A stretch of DNA of 64,000 nucleotides from Actinomycetes bacterium (GCA_021826315.1 JAKAZZ010000002.1:1-64000), one strand, 5' to 3'. Counted from the stretch's first letter, positions 9,067-17,861 are shown. Numbers and translations: made by a program. The notes: generated by a model not told the origin, from the sequence alone.

Positions 9067-9355
9067 GGATAGCAACTGTGAGCTGTGTAGCGAAGCACGC
9101 ATCTCTCCATGGTTGTTTGAAGACGATAGGCTCTTCGTCGCTATTTGCATTTCGTGTAACCTTCCAATGATTGTCCTTCGAGATCATCGTTGCAATATTG
9201 ACGAAGATGAAGCTGTGACTATGAGGCAGATTTTGGCTCGTGAGGCAAAGGAATACTTTGGTGAGGCCCCTTTCTTCATTGATGAGGTCATGCGGCAAAT
9301 TCCGGACCATAAGCATATGCACGCACGTCGTCGCCCGCAAGTGCCAAACTTTTAG
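9059..9355 (+). CDS. Small double-CxxC protein coupled to trpA
   Basis: Encodes 98 residues from ATG 9059, which overlaps the trpA end by 8 bases; the ORF track lists it with an earlier start inside trpA. Two cysteine pairs, CELC near residue 7 and CISC near residue 31, look like a metal knuckle. The C-terminal part has a histidine-rich PDHKHMHARRR. The segment from the first pair to IVLRDH has the rhythm of the N-terminus of HIT-family nucleotide hydrolases, but a clear HxHxH triad is missing. I do not assign a function. Its position as fifth gene of the trp unit suggests co-expression with tryptophan synthase. Confidence 0.75.
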   Translation: MAKDSNCELCSEARISPWLFEDDRLFVAICISCNLPMIVLRDHRCNIDEDEAVTMRQILAREAKEYFGEAPFFIDEVMRQIPDHKHMHARRRPQVPNF

Positions 9356-9368
9356 TGAGCCTAAGGAC

Positions 9369-10241
9369 CTAGCCGCTTATTGAATCGTCAGCCACAACCG
9401 ATGAGCCGTAAAGCTCTCGGTCGATGCGTCGAGCTTTGCGTTCTTCGGCGCGAATCCACTCAATGAATATAGGCACTATTCCAACGAAGATCACGACCTC
9501 GCTGATTATCCAGAGCAGTTCGCCTCCCGCGTGAATCTGCGAAAGGCTATACATTGGAGCCAAGGTTGTCTTGCGGCTCATTATCGCAACGCCTAGGAAT
9601 GATTCAAAGGGCACGCCGATAGCGAGCGTTAGGAGTTTGAAGCCGTAGTTCATCTTGAAGTGAGTAATTGGATCTTTTGAGATGAGCGGCCACCAAAAAC
9701 AGGTCGATGCGAAGAAGAAAGCCACATTGAAGATGTCCATTATGAACATCTGATCCATGGCGGTCTTTATTAGGGATGAATTGTAAAAGCCCCACATAAG
9801 GCCGTAGTAGGTGAACCAAGTCGTAATGGGATTTGTAAATGCTACAAAGATCGGTGAGCGAAGGACCCTAGACCAAAGTTGGCGGTACTTCTTGGGAGCA
9901 GTCTGAAGGATCATTGTTGAAGGGTTCGAAAGCGCAAGTAGGGCCGGCGCAGCAATCATCAGTAGTAGATGTTGAATAATGTGTGCTACAAAGCTGACGT
10001 TAACCAGGTAGGCGATCGAACTTTGTAGCGCAATGTCAAGCGATAGAATTCCAGCAATGAATGACACCACTCTTCCAAATGGCCAGCGGTGGTTCTTGGC
10101 GCGTTGTATCTTGTAACCCTTCAGGTACAGATAGATCGCCGAAATCGAGAATAAAAATACCAACAAGGGGAACGGTCCCCATTGCCATCCGGTAACTAAA
10201 AAGCTAAGAGAGTACGGATCGGCAACTTGGTTCATCTTCAC
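9369..10241 (-). CDS. CtaG-like cytochrome c oxidase assembly membrane protein (copy 1)
   Basis: A 290-residue polytopic membrane protein with about seven hydrophobic segments. The family hallmark of histidines inside a helix is seen in HIIQHLLLMIAAPALL, with TWFTYYGLMWG and QIHAGGELLW further on. The family (caa3_CtaG) is linked to copper delivery or assembly of cytochrome oxidase. The start is GTG 10241 with AAGGAG 11 bases upstream; ATG two codons later is possible. A related protein lies 65 bases upstream on the same strand, so this is the second gene of a tandem pair. It converges with the trp unit, with only 13 bases between the stops and no visible terminator. Confidence 0.85.
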   Translation of the reverse strand: MKMNQVADPYSLSFLVTGWQWGPFPLLVFLFSISAIYLYLKGYKIQRAKNHRWPFGRVVSFIAGILSLDIALQSSIAYLVNVSFVAHIIQHLLLMIAAPALLALSNPSTMILQTAPKKYRQLWSRVLRSPIFVAFTNPITTWFTYYGLMWGFYNSSLIKTAMDQMFIMDIFNVAFFFASTCFWWPLISKDPITHFKMNYGFKLLTLAIGVPFESFLGVAIMSRKTTLAPMYSLSQIHAGGELLWIISEVVIFVGIVPIFIEWIRAEERKARRIDRELYGSSVVADDSISG

Positions 10242-10306
10242 TTGATGCGTCTCCTTCCAATCTTCGACACTACATCGTCCTTAGGCCATTGCCAAATGCA
10301 CTTTAA

Positions 10307-11212
10307 CTACGCCTTTGTTTGGTTCTTGATCCAAGGTTTGAAAGGATCGAAGAAGGCGCCCTTAGTATCTGCGTCGTCGGATCGAGCTAAGAAAAGTTTG
10401 ATGTTGTAGTATCCGGTGTAAAAGAATGGCTCCATGCATAGAACCCAAATGATAGATGCGGCTATCTGCTGGTCACCAAGCGATGATAGGGTTCGGATAG
10501 AAGTTGCAGCATAAGAAGGGTAAAGGGGCGATGAGAAGGCTAGGAACATTGCGGCAAACCAACTCGCTACCCCAGCACCCAGTATGTGTAGAAGTCTGGT
10601 TATTGGAGAAGGTACCCTACTAACGTAGGGATCGGAGTCGACCATGTTGATGAAGAATGCCATGCCAGATGTTACGAATGTAAAGTGCATGAGCTGCATG
10701 CCAAGCTGGCTTGAGAGGGCAAAGCTCATCATGGAAGGGATAAACCAACTCCACATTGTTGCTACGAAGTATAAAAGTGCAACCCTAGGTTCTGATATGA
10801 AGGTGAAGATAGCCTTCGAGATCTTAGACGTAGCAGTGAAGGCTTTTGAAGATTTTATTGAAGTCGGTATCCCAGCCCAGATCGCCTTCCACGGCTTTGA
10901 ACCCGCGATAAGTGGTGGAGCAACGATCATAACTAGAACGTGAATGAGAGCGTGAACCCACAGATAGGCCATCGACCAGAACATCATTGGCGAGTTGAGC
11001 GGAATGGCAAGGATTACCATTCCACCAGCGAACATGATCGGACGACCGTGCTCCTTCTCACTTACCCGAGTGAATCCTCGAACGTAGAGAATTACCGGTA
11101 TAAAGATCGCAAGAAATGAGGTAGGGAAGCCTAAAGACCACCCCTCGATAACGTACTTTACGAAGAATCCCGCGTGAAGGGTCAGTAGACCCATGTTCAT
11201 ATTCATGTGCAA
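10307..11212 (-). CDS. CtaG-like cytochrome c oxidase assembly membrane protein (copy 2)
   Basis: A 301-residue polytopic membrane protein of the same family as its downstream neighbour. The in-helix histidine pattern appears as VHALIHVLVMIVAPP, followed by a proline-rich cytoplasmic loop as in copy 1. The N-terminus is methionine-rich with histidine (MHMNMNMG), which could bind copper. The start is TTG 11212 with GAGGAG 8 bases upstream; ATG 11206 is an alternative. The two copies have diverged strongly and may serve different oxidases or two halves of one assembly step. No oxidase subunit gene is in the window. Confidence 0.83.
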   Translation of the reverse strand: MHMNMNMGLLTLHAGFFVKYVIEGWSLGFPTSFLAIFIPVILYVRGFTRVSEKEHGRPIMFAGGMVILAIPLNSPMMFWSMAYLWVHALIHVLVMIVAPPLIAGSKPWKAIWAGIPTSIKSSKAFTATSKISKAIFTFISEPRVALLYFVATMWSWFIPSMMSFALSSQLGMQLMHFTFVTSGMAFFINMVDSDPYVSRVPSPITRLLHILGAGVASWFAAMFLAFSSPLYPSYAATSIRTLSSLGDQQIAASIIWVLCMEPFFYTGYYNIKLFLARSDDADTKGAFFDPFKPWIKNQTKA

Positions 11213-11232
11213 GGAACTCGTCTCCTCAAGAC

Positions 11233-11259
11233 CGAAGTAGTAACTTAAAGGTTACTTCG
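11233..11259 (-). promoter_or_regulatory. Hairpin/inverted repeat upstream of the CtaG pair
   Basis: CGAA-GTA-GTAAC-TTAAAG-GTTAC-TTCG: GTAAC/GTTAC and CGAA/TTCG pair with a three-base bulge. It lies in the 129-base leader just upstream of the CtaG ribosome site, so it is either an operator or a leader hairpin. Confidence 0.35.
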
Positions 11260-11341
11260 TCGAGAGTGGTATCTATGTTCGCTAGGGACAAGCCTTGGCT
11301 TAACTAAATGGTACTTCACTTGTAACCTTTGCTCCTAGGTT

Positions 11342-13075
11342 CTACTTTTTTGTTAGCTTTTGGGCGACACTGGTAGCACTACGGAGTGCCTTGGAGGTTG
11401 ATTTGGTGATCTTTGAAAGGGCTGATCTATTTTCGGCGCGCTTCGAGTTTCGTCTAGCGTTCTCTTCCATCCGGGTTCTAATGGTCTCTCGTCGTTGGCG
11501 AAGCTCGCGGTAGGTTATTGCCTCTGTCTCAGCGTCAAGTCCAAGACTTCCTCGGACTCCATCTAAGTCGACTGCACGTTCGCGAGGATCGATGCCTACC
11601 TCGGCTGCGATGCGAGCCCCATGCTTACTTGTAAAGTAAGTTGCCAGGTACATGATCTCAGCGAAGAGGTCGACGTCAGGCGCAAGGCGTGAAAGGGAAG
11701 CGTCTAGGAAGATCATGTTCTTGATAAATAGCATGAGCTCTTTTGGAAGTCGAGCGCCATAGCCTAAAAGCGCCTTTGTAAGCTCGCGTATCTCTTTAGT
11801 CAATTCATCCGGCGACATTGTAGTTGGGTCCTTGGCTGGCTTGTCCAAACCTAAGTCGCTAATTACTGCTTCAATGTCTGTATCTTGTGGCAGTGCTCCT
11901 AAATCTCGAAGAGCTGATGTCTGCATCTTGATGTCGTTTATCGTCCCGCCCATCAAGAGCCTTAGGAATGCTAGGCGCTTGAACTCTCCGAGTCGTCCGG
12001 TAATTCCGTAGTCAAGAAGTGCCACCTTGCCGTCTTCTTGAACCATAAGATTTCCACCGTGGAGATCTCCATGAAAGACGCCGTAGAGTATTGCACCCTC
12101 CATGAATGCAACTAGAGCCGCGCGAAGGACCTTGGAGGTGTCGATTCCAGCGTTCCGCATTCCCTCGGCGTCATCCCAAGAAAATCCTTGTAGTCGCTGC
12201 ATTACCATCACTCGCTTGGTCACATACCGAGGGTGTGGACGCGGAACAACGATAGATCGTTGGTCAGTTTCGGCAAGAATTCGTGCGATGTCGAGCATAT
12301 TTGCCGCTTCGAGCCGGAAGTCAAGCTCTTCAACGATCGTCTCGGCGAATAGATCAACTAGGGCCGGTGGGTTTGCTAGTGCTGCTACTGGTATCCGCCC
12401 AACTAGAGCCGGTGAGAACCACGCCATGGCTGCGAGATCGCGCTTTACGAACTCAGCAACTGTGCTTCTCTGTACCTTTACTACGACCTCTTCGCCGGTT
12501 CGAAGGGTTGCTAAATAAACCTGGGCGATCGAAGCCGAAGCTATTGCTACTGGATTGAAGGAAGAAAATACCTCTTCAATCGTTGCGCCTAAATCTTGCT
12601 CAATAGTCTTCCTCACCTTGTCGAATGGTTCGGGTGTGACCTTATCTCTCAGTTCTTTGAATTCAGTTACTAGTTCAGTGGGGAATATCCCCTCTCCGGA
12701 AGAGATGATTTGTCCAAGCTTGACGTAAGTTGGCCCTAAGATTTCGAAGGCGATCTTTAGTCGTTTTGATAGACCTTCGCGTGAAGTTGGATTGCCTTTA
12801 GGTCTTTCGACGAACCTCCACATAGCAAGGGCCTTACCGAGGTGCCATCCCACCTTGACTACTCTCGCACCAGGGGGTAGTAGCTGTCGCTTTATCAACT
12901 TGGGTATCGAGGCGGCATTTCTTTGACGTAAAGAGTCCACCTGTGGCAGCCATAGGATCTTTGAGGGGTCGACTATCCAGGGTCCTACCTCTGTGAAGGA
13001 GCCAACCTTACTGTCATCAAAGGCGTTTGCGCTATTCAAATCGATGTCCACTCGTCCAAGCCTGTCCGTATGCAT
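11342..13075 (-). CDS. AarF/UbiB (ABC1) family atypical kinase
   Basis: Member of the ABC1/ADCK/UbiB protein-kinase-like family, associated with quinone or lipid metabolism. Motifs are KLGQIISSGEGIFP (the KxGQ region near the N-terminus), VVVKVQRS, the catalytic loop GDLHGGNLM and the metal-binding LLDYGITG. Hydrophobic stretches near the C-terminus may anchor it to the membrane. The ORF track starts at TTG 13147, which lies at the foot of a 17-bp terminator hairpin, so I prefer ATG 13075, giving 577 residues. No convincing ribosome site precedes either start. Upstream lies the fatty-acid operon, separated by that terminator. Confidence 0.88.
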   Translation of the reverse strand: MHTDRLGRVDIDLNSANAFDDSKVGSFTEVGPWIVDPSKILWLPQVDSLRQRNAASIPKLIKRQLLPPGARVVKVGWHLGKALAMWRFVERPKGNPTSREGLSKRLKIAFEILGPTYVKLGQIISSGEGIFPTELVTEFKELRDKVTPEPFDKVRKTIEQDLGATIEEVFSSFNPVAIASASIAQVYLATLRTGEEVVVKVQRSTVAEFVKRDLAAMAWFSPALVGRIPVAALANPPALVDLFAETIVEELDFRLEAANMLDIARILAETDQRSIVVPRPHPRYVTKRVMVMQRLQGFSWDDAEGMRNAGIDTSKVLRAALVAFMEGAILYGVFHGDLHGGNLMVQEDGKVALLDYGITGRLGEFKRLAFLRLLMGGTINDIKMQTSALRDLGALPQDTDIEAVISDLGLDKPAKDPTTMSPDELTKEIRELTKALLGYGARLPKELMLFIKNMIFLDASLSRLAPDVDLFAEIMYLATYFTSKHGARIAAEVGIDPRERAVDLDGVRGSLGLDAETEAITYRELRQRRETIRTRMEENARRNSKRAENRSALSKITKSTSKALRSATSVAQKLTKK

Positions 13076-13146
13076 AAGAGTAACAAAGTTACGTTTCGAT
13101 GTCGTTAACGTAGCTAGTGTCTTTATTATGCCCTCGTTGAAGCCCA

Positions 13147-13183
13147 AAAGAGAGAGGGCACGTGTCGTGCCCTCTCTCTTTTG
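13147..13183. terminator. Bidirectional rho-independent terminator after fabF
   Basis: A perfect 17-bp stem AAAAGAGAGAGGGCACG/CGTGCCCTCTCTCTTTT with a TGT loop. The T-run lies within the base of the stem on either strand. It ends the minus-strand fab operon (fabF stop at 13224) and lies just upstream of aarF. Confidence 0.92.
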
Positions 13184-13223
13184 CGTAATTATGCCAATTT
13201 CTCAGCCGTGGACTGGTGTGAAT

Positions 13224-14426
13224 TTACGGCTTTGTAAATACCAAGGAGCCGTTGTGGCCACCGAATCCGAACGAGTTCGAGATGATCGCTCCTGTGCCGA
13301 GTTTGCGAGGCTCCCCGATTACTACATCGATGTTCATCTCTGGATCGATGTTGACGGTATTTGCTGTAGGAGGAATGATGCCGGTTTCAAAGGTTAGACA
13401 CGCGGCAACGGCTTCGATTGCGCCAGCAGCTCCGAGGGAGTGGCCAAGCGCGCCCTTGATTGAAGTAACGGGTGGTCGAGTGGCGCCGAAGAGCTTATCG
13501 ATTGCTTCCGCTTCGCCTTTGTCGTTTAATGGCGTCGACGTGCCGTGGGCATTTACGTGAGCTATGTCGTTAGGAGATAGTCCGGCATCTTCAAGAGCTG
13601 CCTCCATGCAAGCAATAGCTCCTGCTCCGTGCGGTGCTGGTGCAGTGATGTGATGCGCGTCTGCATTGGAGCCGTAGCCGGCCACGATTGCGTAGATGTG
13701 AGCACCTCGGGCGAGTGCATGGCCAAGCTCTTCTAGAACAACAACCGCTGCCCCTTCAGCCATAACAAAGCCATTACGTTCGGCATCGAACGGGCGAGAA
13801 GTAGCCGTCGGTGAAGCCGCGGTCATGTTATCGAAGCCAGCGATAGCCGTTGGCGTCGTCGCAACCTCAGCACCACCTGCGAGCATGATGGTCGCTCGTC
13901 CAGACGAGATCTCACGTGCAGCGTTACCAATCGCTTGAGTTCCAGCAGCGCATGCCGTGGCGGTCGTTTGGCACGTGTTCGTAAAGCCAAACTTCATCGA
14001 AATGGTGGCTGCATTGGAGTTCGCCATCATCATTGGCACTAAGAAAGGCGACACGCGGTCTGGACCGCGGCCGTGGCAGATCAATATCTGTGCCTCAAGT
14101 GTGGTGAGGCCACCAACGCCAGTGCCCATCCATACACCAGCCTTCGCTGGATTTACCTCTGGATTGCCGGCGTCTTCCATGGCCAGCATGGAAGCGGCTA
14201 ATCCAAGTTGGTTGTAGCGATCTGCTCGTCGAGCTTCTTTGACGTTCATGAACTGGGACGGATCAAAGTCGTCGATGAGGCGGGATCCGCTGTAAGTGGA
14301 CTTAAGAATCCCACTCCAAAAAGCATCTTTTCCTATACCAACCGACGAGAGGACGCCAACGCCAGTAATTGCAACCTGAAATGGTGATTCAATTGCTTCA
14401 CCATCAGCGGACCAACCTAATTTCAT
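13224..14426 (-). CDS. fabF: 3-oxoacyl-[ACP] synthase II
   Basis: Elongating condensing enzyme of type II fatty-acid synthesis. It has 400 residues, a complete Cys-His-His triad in ATACAAGTQ (Cys159), VNAHGTSTP and LGHSLGAAGA, and the C-terminal glycine-rich SNSFGFGGHN. It is last in the fab operon. The ATG overlaps the acpP stop as ATGA, so synthase and carrier protein are translationally coupled. A strong terminator follows. Confidence 0.96.
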   Translation of the reverse strand: MKLGWSADGEAIESPFQVAITGVGVLSSVGIGKDAFWSGILKSTYSGSRLIDDFDPSQFMNVKEARRADRYNQLGLAASMLAMEDAGNPEVNPAKAGVWMGTGVGGLTTLEAQILICHGRGPDRVSPFLVPMMMANSNAATISMKFGFTNTCQTTATACAAGTQAIGNAAREISSGRATIMLAGGAEVATTPTAIAGFDNMTAASPTATSRPFDAERNGFVMAEGAAVVVLEELGHALARGAHIYAIVAGYGSNADAHHITAPAPHGAGAIACMEAALEDAGLSPNDIAHVNAHGTSTPLNDKGEAEAIDKLFGATRPPVTSIKGALGHSLGAAGAIEAVAACLTFETGIIPPTANTVNIDPEMNIDVVIGEPRKLGTGAIISNSFGFGGHNGSLVFTKP

Positions 14427-14665
14427 GCAACCTTGCCCTTTACAAGGTCGAAGGCTGCACCAACGGTGTCGACGCCTTCGAGTTCTGATTCATCTACTTT
14501 GATAGAAAAGGAGTCTTCGAGCTCCATAACGAGCTCCACGATGTCGAGGCTGTCGGCGTCTAGGTCGTCAGCAAAGTTTGCCTCAAGAACGACCTTGTCG
14601 CCGTCTACGCCTAGAACCTTTACGGCACATGCCTTAAACTGATCAAACAACGCTGCGTCGTCCAT
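14423..14665 (-). CDS. acpP: Acyl carrier protein
   Basis: Carries the growing acyl chain on a phosphopantetheine arm attached to Ser39 in DADSLDIVELVMELE. I choose ATG 14665 because AAAAGGA lies 6 bases upstream; this gives 80 residues, the normal length, and removes 10 residues from the ORF-track version. The preceding 108-base gap to fabG is A+T-rich and could hold a separate promoter, as is common for this highly expressed protein. Confidence 0.95.
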   Translation of the reverse strand: MDDAALFDQFKACAVKVLGVDGDKVVLEANFADDLDADSLDIVELVMELEDSFSIKVDESELEGVDTVGAAFDLVKGKVA

Positions 14666-14773
14666 TTGTATCCTTTTCTCGTAACTAATGGCCAATCGCT
14701 TGGCCTAACTCATACGCAATTAAAAATATTCAATTACGTAACCGGGTAAATGCTAGTCGAATTTCATTGCCGA

Positions 14774-15505
14774 CTAGAACCCCATAGAGAGGCCACCATC
14801 GACCGGAATTAGGGTTCCTGTTATGTAATTTGCCCTATCTGACGATAGGAAGTCGACAATTCCAGAAATATCAGATGGTTGAGCCATTCTTCGCATAGGA
14901 ATTGCCCCCACCATCTCCTCCATACGCTTTTCGGTGAGGCCTTCTGTCATGGCCGTTGCGACTGCCCCTGGAGCGATCACGTTTGCTGTTATGTTTCGTG
15001 TGGCGACTTCACGGGCCACGGATCTTGCAAAGCCAATAAGTCCCGCTTTTGATGCGGCATAGTTGGCCTGACCTGGAGCACCCATGCCAGCAATTACCGA
15101 AGACATATAGATTATTCGACCCCAGCGACCACGTACCATCTGTGGTAACACGCGCTTAGTAAGGAGGAAGGCGCCCTTTAAATTCGTGTCGATAACTTTG
15201 TCGAATTGCTCTTCGTCCATTCGAAGAAGGAGCGTGTCAGCGGTCATGCCAGCGTTTACAACCAGTATCTCGATTGGACCAAACTTTTCTTCAACCACTT
15301 TTATGGCTGCATCGATTGACTCTGAGCTAGCAACATCGCAGGAGACTTCAAGGAGTTGATCTCCCCACTTTTGTGAAATCTCCGGATCGATGCGCCGCGA
15401 TCGAAAAGTTACTGCAACCTTGTGGCCCGCCTCGAGGAGATCAAGCGTGCACGCTTGACCAATCCCCGTGGAACCACCGGTAATGAATGCGACCCTTGAC
15501 GTCAT
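14774..15505 (-). CDS. fabG: 3-oxoacyl-[ACP] reductase
   Basis: NADPH-dependent reduction of 3-oxoacyl-ACP. It has 243 residues, with TGGSTGIG, NAG at 84-86, the catalytic Ser136, Tyr149 and Lys153 (YAASK), and the FabG-type NAGMTADTLLLRM. Its ATG follows the fabH stop directly (TAA then ATG). Position and motifs make this the housekeeping reductase rather than the SDR at 1.4 kb. Confidence 0.95.
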   Translation of the reverse strand: MTSRVAFITGGSTGIGQACTLDLLEAGHKVAVTFRSRRIDPEISQKWGDQLLEVSCDVASSESIDAAIKVVEEKFGPIEILVVNAGMTADTLLLRMDEEQFDKVIDTNLKGAFLLTKRVLPQMVRGRWGRIIYMSSVIAGMGAPGQANYAASKAGLIGFARSVAREVATRNITANVIAPGAVATAMTEGLTEKRMEEMVGAIPMRRMAQPSDISGIVDFLSSDRANYITGTLIPVDGGLSMGF

Positions 15506-16441
15506 TTACTGCGATACCCACTTTATGACCGCCGCAGACCATGTCATTCCTGCACCGAAGCCACAGAAGAGTACGTAGTCTCCGTCCTTTAGCCTTCCGT
15601 CGTCGGCGGCACCGCCGAGTGCTAGAGGAATTGATCCCGAAGATGTATTTCCCGTCTTGTGCAAGACGATTGCCGCCTTTTCGATGGGTATTTCGAGGCG
15701 TTTAAGCGCAGCTTCGATAATCCTAAGGTTTGCTTGATGGGGAACTACTAACGATATCTGATCTGCGGTTACCCCGGAGCGTTCCATTGCGTTCTTCGCC
15801 GATGAAACCATAGAGAGGACTGCCTTTTTGAATACTTCGCGCCCCTCCATTTTGAGGTAGTCGCCGTGGTCGCAGTAGAGAATTGGAACGAGCGAGCCGT
15901 CGAGTCCTAGATCCCACCCGAAGAAGGCATTCTCATCTGCAGATGTTTGCTCCATCACAATCGCGCCGGCGCCATCTGCGAACAATACCGCGGTGGAACG
16001 ATCCTCTTGGTCGGTGATCTTGCTTAGAGTGTCGGATCCTATAACGAGGATTCTCTTAAGGCCGGTTGTAATCATCGAGTTGGCTACGACCATGGCATAT
16101 ACGAAGCCTGCGCAAGCAGCGTTGATGTCGAATCCACCGCACCTCAGCCCCAATTCTGCTTGAACGACGGAAGCCGTCGCTGGAACAGTCTGATCAGGGG
16201 TGGTAGTGGAGAGGATGAGGAGGTCAATATCTTCTGGCGAAAGACCAGCGCTCTTTATCGCATTGCGACCTGCTTCGACTGCCAGTGATGAAGTTGTACC
16301 GCCGAAACGCCTCTCCTTGATGCCGGTACGCTCGGTGATCCAGGCATCGTTTGTATCAAGCCGGGCCTCAAAGTCAGCGTTCGTAACAATCTTCTCGGGT
16401 AGAGCAGTACCCCATCCCGTAATCTTTGAACCGTAGGTCAC
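15506..16441 (-). CDS. fabH: 3-oxoacyl-[ACP] synthase III
   Basis: Starts fatty-acid chains by condensing an acyl-CoA with malonyl-ACP. It has 311 residues. The triad is Cys110 in INAACAGFVYA, His in VVPHQANLRI and Asn in KTGNTSSGSIP. The GTG start abuts the fabD stop (TAA then GTG). Acyl-CoA preference (acetyl or branched) cannot be read with confidence. Confidence 0.95.
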   Translation of the reverse strand: MTYGSKITGWGTALPEKIVTNADFEARLDTNDAWITERTGIKERRFGGTTSSLAVEAGRNAIKSAGLSPEDIDLLILSTTTPDQTVPATASVVQAELGLRCGGFDINAACAGFVYAMVVANSMITTGLKRILVIGSDTLSKITDQEDRSTAVLFADGAGAIVMEQTSADENAFFGWDLGLDGSLVPILYCDHGDYLKMEGREVFKKAVLSMVSSAKNAMERSGVTADQISLVVPHQANLRIIEAALKRLEIPIEKAAIVLHKTGNTSSGSIPLALGGAADDGRLKDGDYVLFCGFGAGMTWSAAVIKWVSQ

Positions 16442-17632
16442 TTAGCCTTCCAATTTCGTTCGCAACCATGCAACTGGTTGTCCTATAATTACTCTTTCTC
16501 CATCAGCTGCGAGATAACCGCTGACATGACCTTCAAATGCGGATCGCACCTGTTCGCCTGAAACTTCACCGAGGGCATCTCCGACTCTCACTTTGTCTTT
16601 GAGATGTACATTTGACGACGAAGTAAAGACACCTGCCGCGGGTGAAACAACGATGCGTTCGAAGGCATAAAGGTGTTCCCCGCCGCGAATTTCTGAAGGT
16701 ATGTGTATGGTCGCACTCTCTTCGACCGCCATGATCAGCTTGTCCAGGTCGTCTGGAGTTTGAATAGAGATAGCCCGAATGTCCGGTGTCGTACGCTTTG
16801 CGAGACCTGTTAATACGTTCCCAGGTCCGATCTCTACTAACAGAGAGGTACCTTGGTCACGGAGACGATTTAGCGACCGGGTCCACATTACGGGTGAGGT
16901 AAGTTGTTGGGCTAGTAGGCGGATCCAATCGGCTGCACGTCGATAAGGAAACGCGTCGACGTTTGCTATAACCGGAATTTCCGCGTCATAGAAGCGAGAC
17001 TCGAGTATCGCACGACGAAGTCGTTGCCGCGCGTTCTCCATGTACGGCGTATGGAATGCGCCATTTACGGGGAGAATCATCGCCCTCTTTGCCCCTAAGT
17101 TCTTCGCAATTTCAATTGCCTTTCCGAGAGCATCTTTCGCTCCGGATAGTACGACTTGACCAGGCGCGTTGTAGTTTGCAACCCACACATCGCCGCCAGC
17201 TTCGTCGCAAGCCTTTTCAGCTCCGTCGTCGTCGATGCCAAGGAGAGCTGCCATTCCGCCTGGGTTTTGTTGTGCTGCAATTTGCATTGCTTCAGCTCGC
17301 TCAGCTACCAACTTTGCGCCGGTATCAAATGGAAGTGATCCCGCTGCGACGAGGGCACAGTATTCGCCGAGTGAGTGACCCGCGCAAATCGATGGCGAGA
17401 CGCCGATACGTTCTACTGCATCGAGAACCAGCATTGACATGGCGTACGTAACTAGCTGTGTATTTCTAGTTTGCGATAGCATCTCTTGGTCGGCAGACGT
17501 AAGCAGTTCAGCTATGTTTCGCCCAGTAGCTTCGGAGGCCTCTTCAATAACCTCCCAACTGGGATGATCGAGCCATGGCAGCCCCATTCCTGCCTTTTGC
17601 GAACCCTGTCCTGGGAAGGTGAAAGCAATCAA
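16442..17632 (-). CDS. fabD: Malonyl-CoA:ACP transacylase with extra C-terminal biotinyl/lipoyl-like domain
   Basis: Transfers malonyl from CoA to ACP. The transacylase domain spans about residues 1-305, with FPGQGSQ, the nucleophile Ser87 in GHSLGE, and His194 in GAFHTPY. Most FabD proteins end near 310 residues, but this one has 396. Residues 321-396 look like a barrel-sandwich fold: VVSPAAGVF, DKVRVGDALGEV, FEGHVSGYLAADGERVIIGQPVAWL. The attachment lysine of true carriers (MKM or DKA) is absent, so it is probably a non-modified binding or scaffold domain. First gene of the fab operon. The stop touches the fabH start, so the extension is not a frameshift artefact of the next gene. Confidence 0.93.
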   Translation of the reverse strand: MIAFTFPGQGSQKAGMGLPWLDHPSWEVIEEASEATGRNIAELLTSADQEMLSQTRNTQLVTYAMSMLVLDAVERIGVSPSICAGHSLGEYCALVAAGSLPFDTGAKLVAERAEAMQIAAQQNPGGMAALLGIDDDGAEKACDEAGGDVWVANYNAPGQVVLSGAKDALGKAIEIAKNLGAKRAMILPVNGAFHTPYMENARQRLRRAILESRFYDAEIPVIANVDAFPYRRAADWIRLLAQQLTSPVMWTRSLNRLRDQGTSLLVEIGPGNVLTGLAKRTTPDIRAISIQTPDDLDKLIMAVEESATIHIPSEIRGGEHLYAFERIVVSPAAGVFTSSSNVHLKDKVRVGDALGEVSGEQVRSAFEGHVSGYLAADGERVIIGQPVAWLRTKLEG

Positions 17633-17861
17633 TTTATTACCTTTCGGTCAAACGTTGATCGAAACGTCGAGTTCTTAATCGAGCCGACTTTTTTCGATGC
17701 CTTTAGAAGGTCACCGGTTGTTGGTCGCAAGAAAGCCTTGAAGTTATATTGACTATAACTTGCCATTACAGGTTACATGAATATGTCGGAGAATAAAAGA
17801 AAATTCACTTATCGTTTCTGAGTCGACCAACTTCGAGTTCGATATATGCTTTATAAAGCTT
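17633..17861. other. Fab promoter region and upstream tRNA spacer
   Basis: 229 A+T-rich bases between the divergently read fabD and tRNA-Leu. They must contain the fab promoter (minus strand) and the tRNA promoter (plus strand). TATATG and TTTATAAAG just before the tRNA are -10-like, but I cannot fix a matching -35. No ORF worth keeping. Confidence 0.4.
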
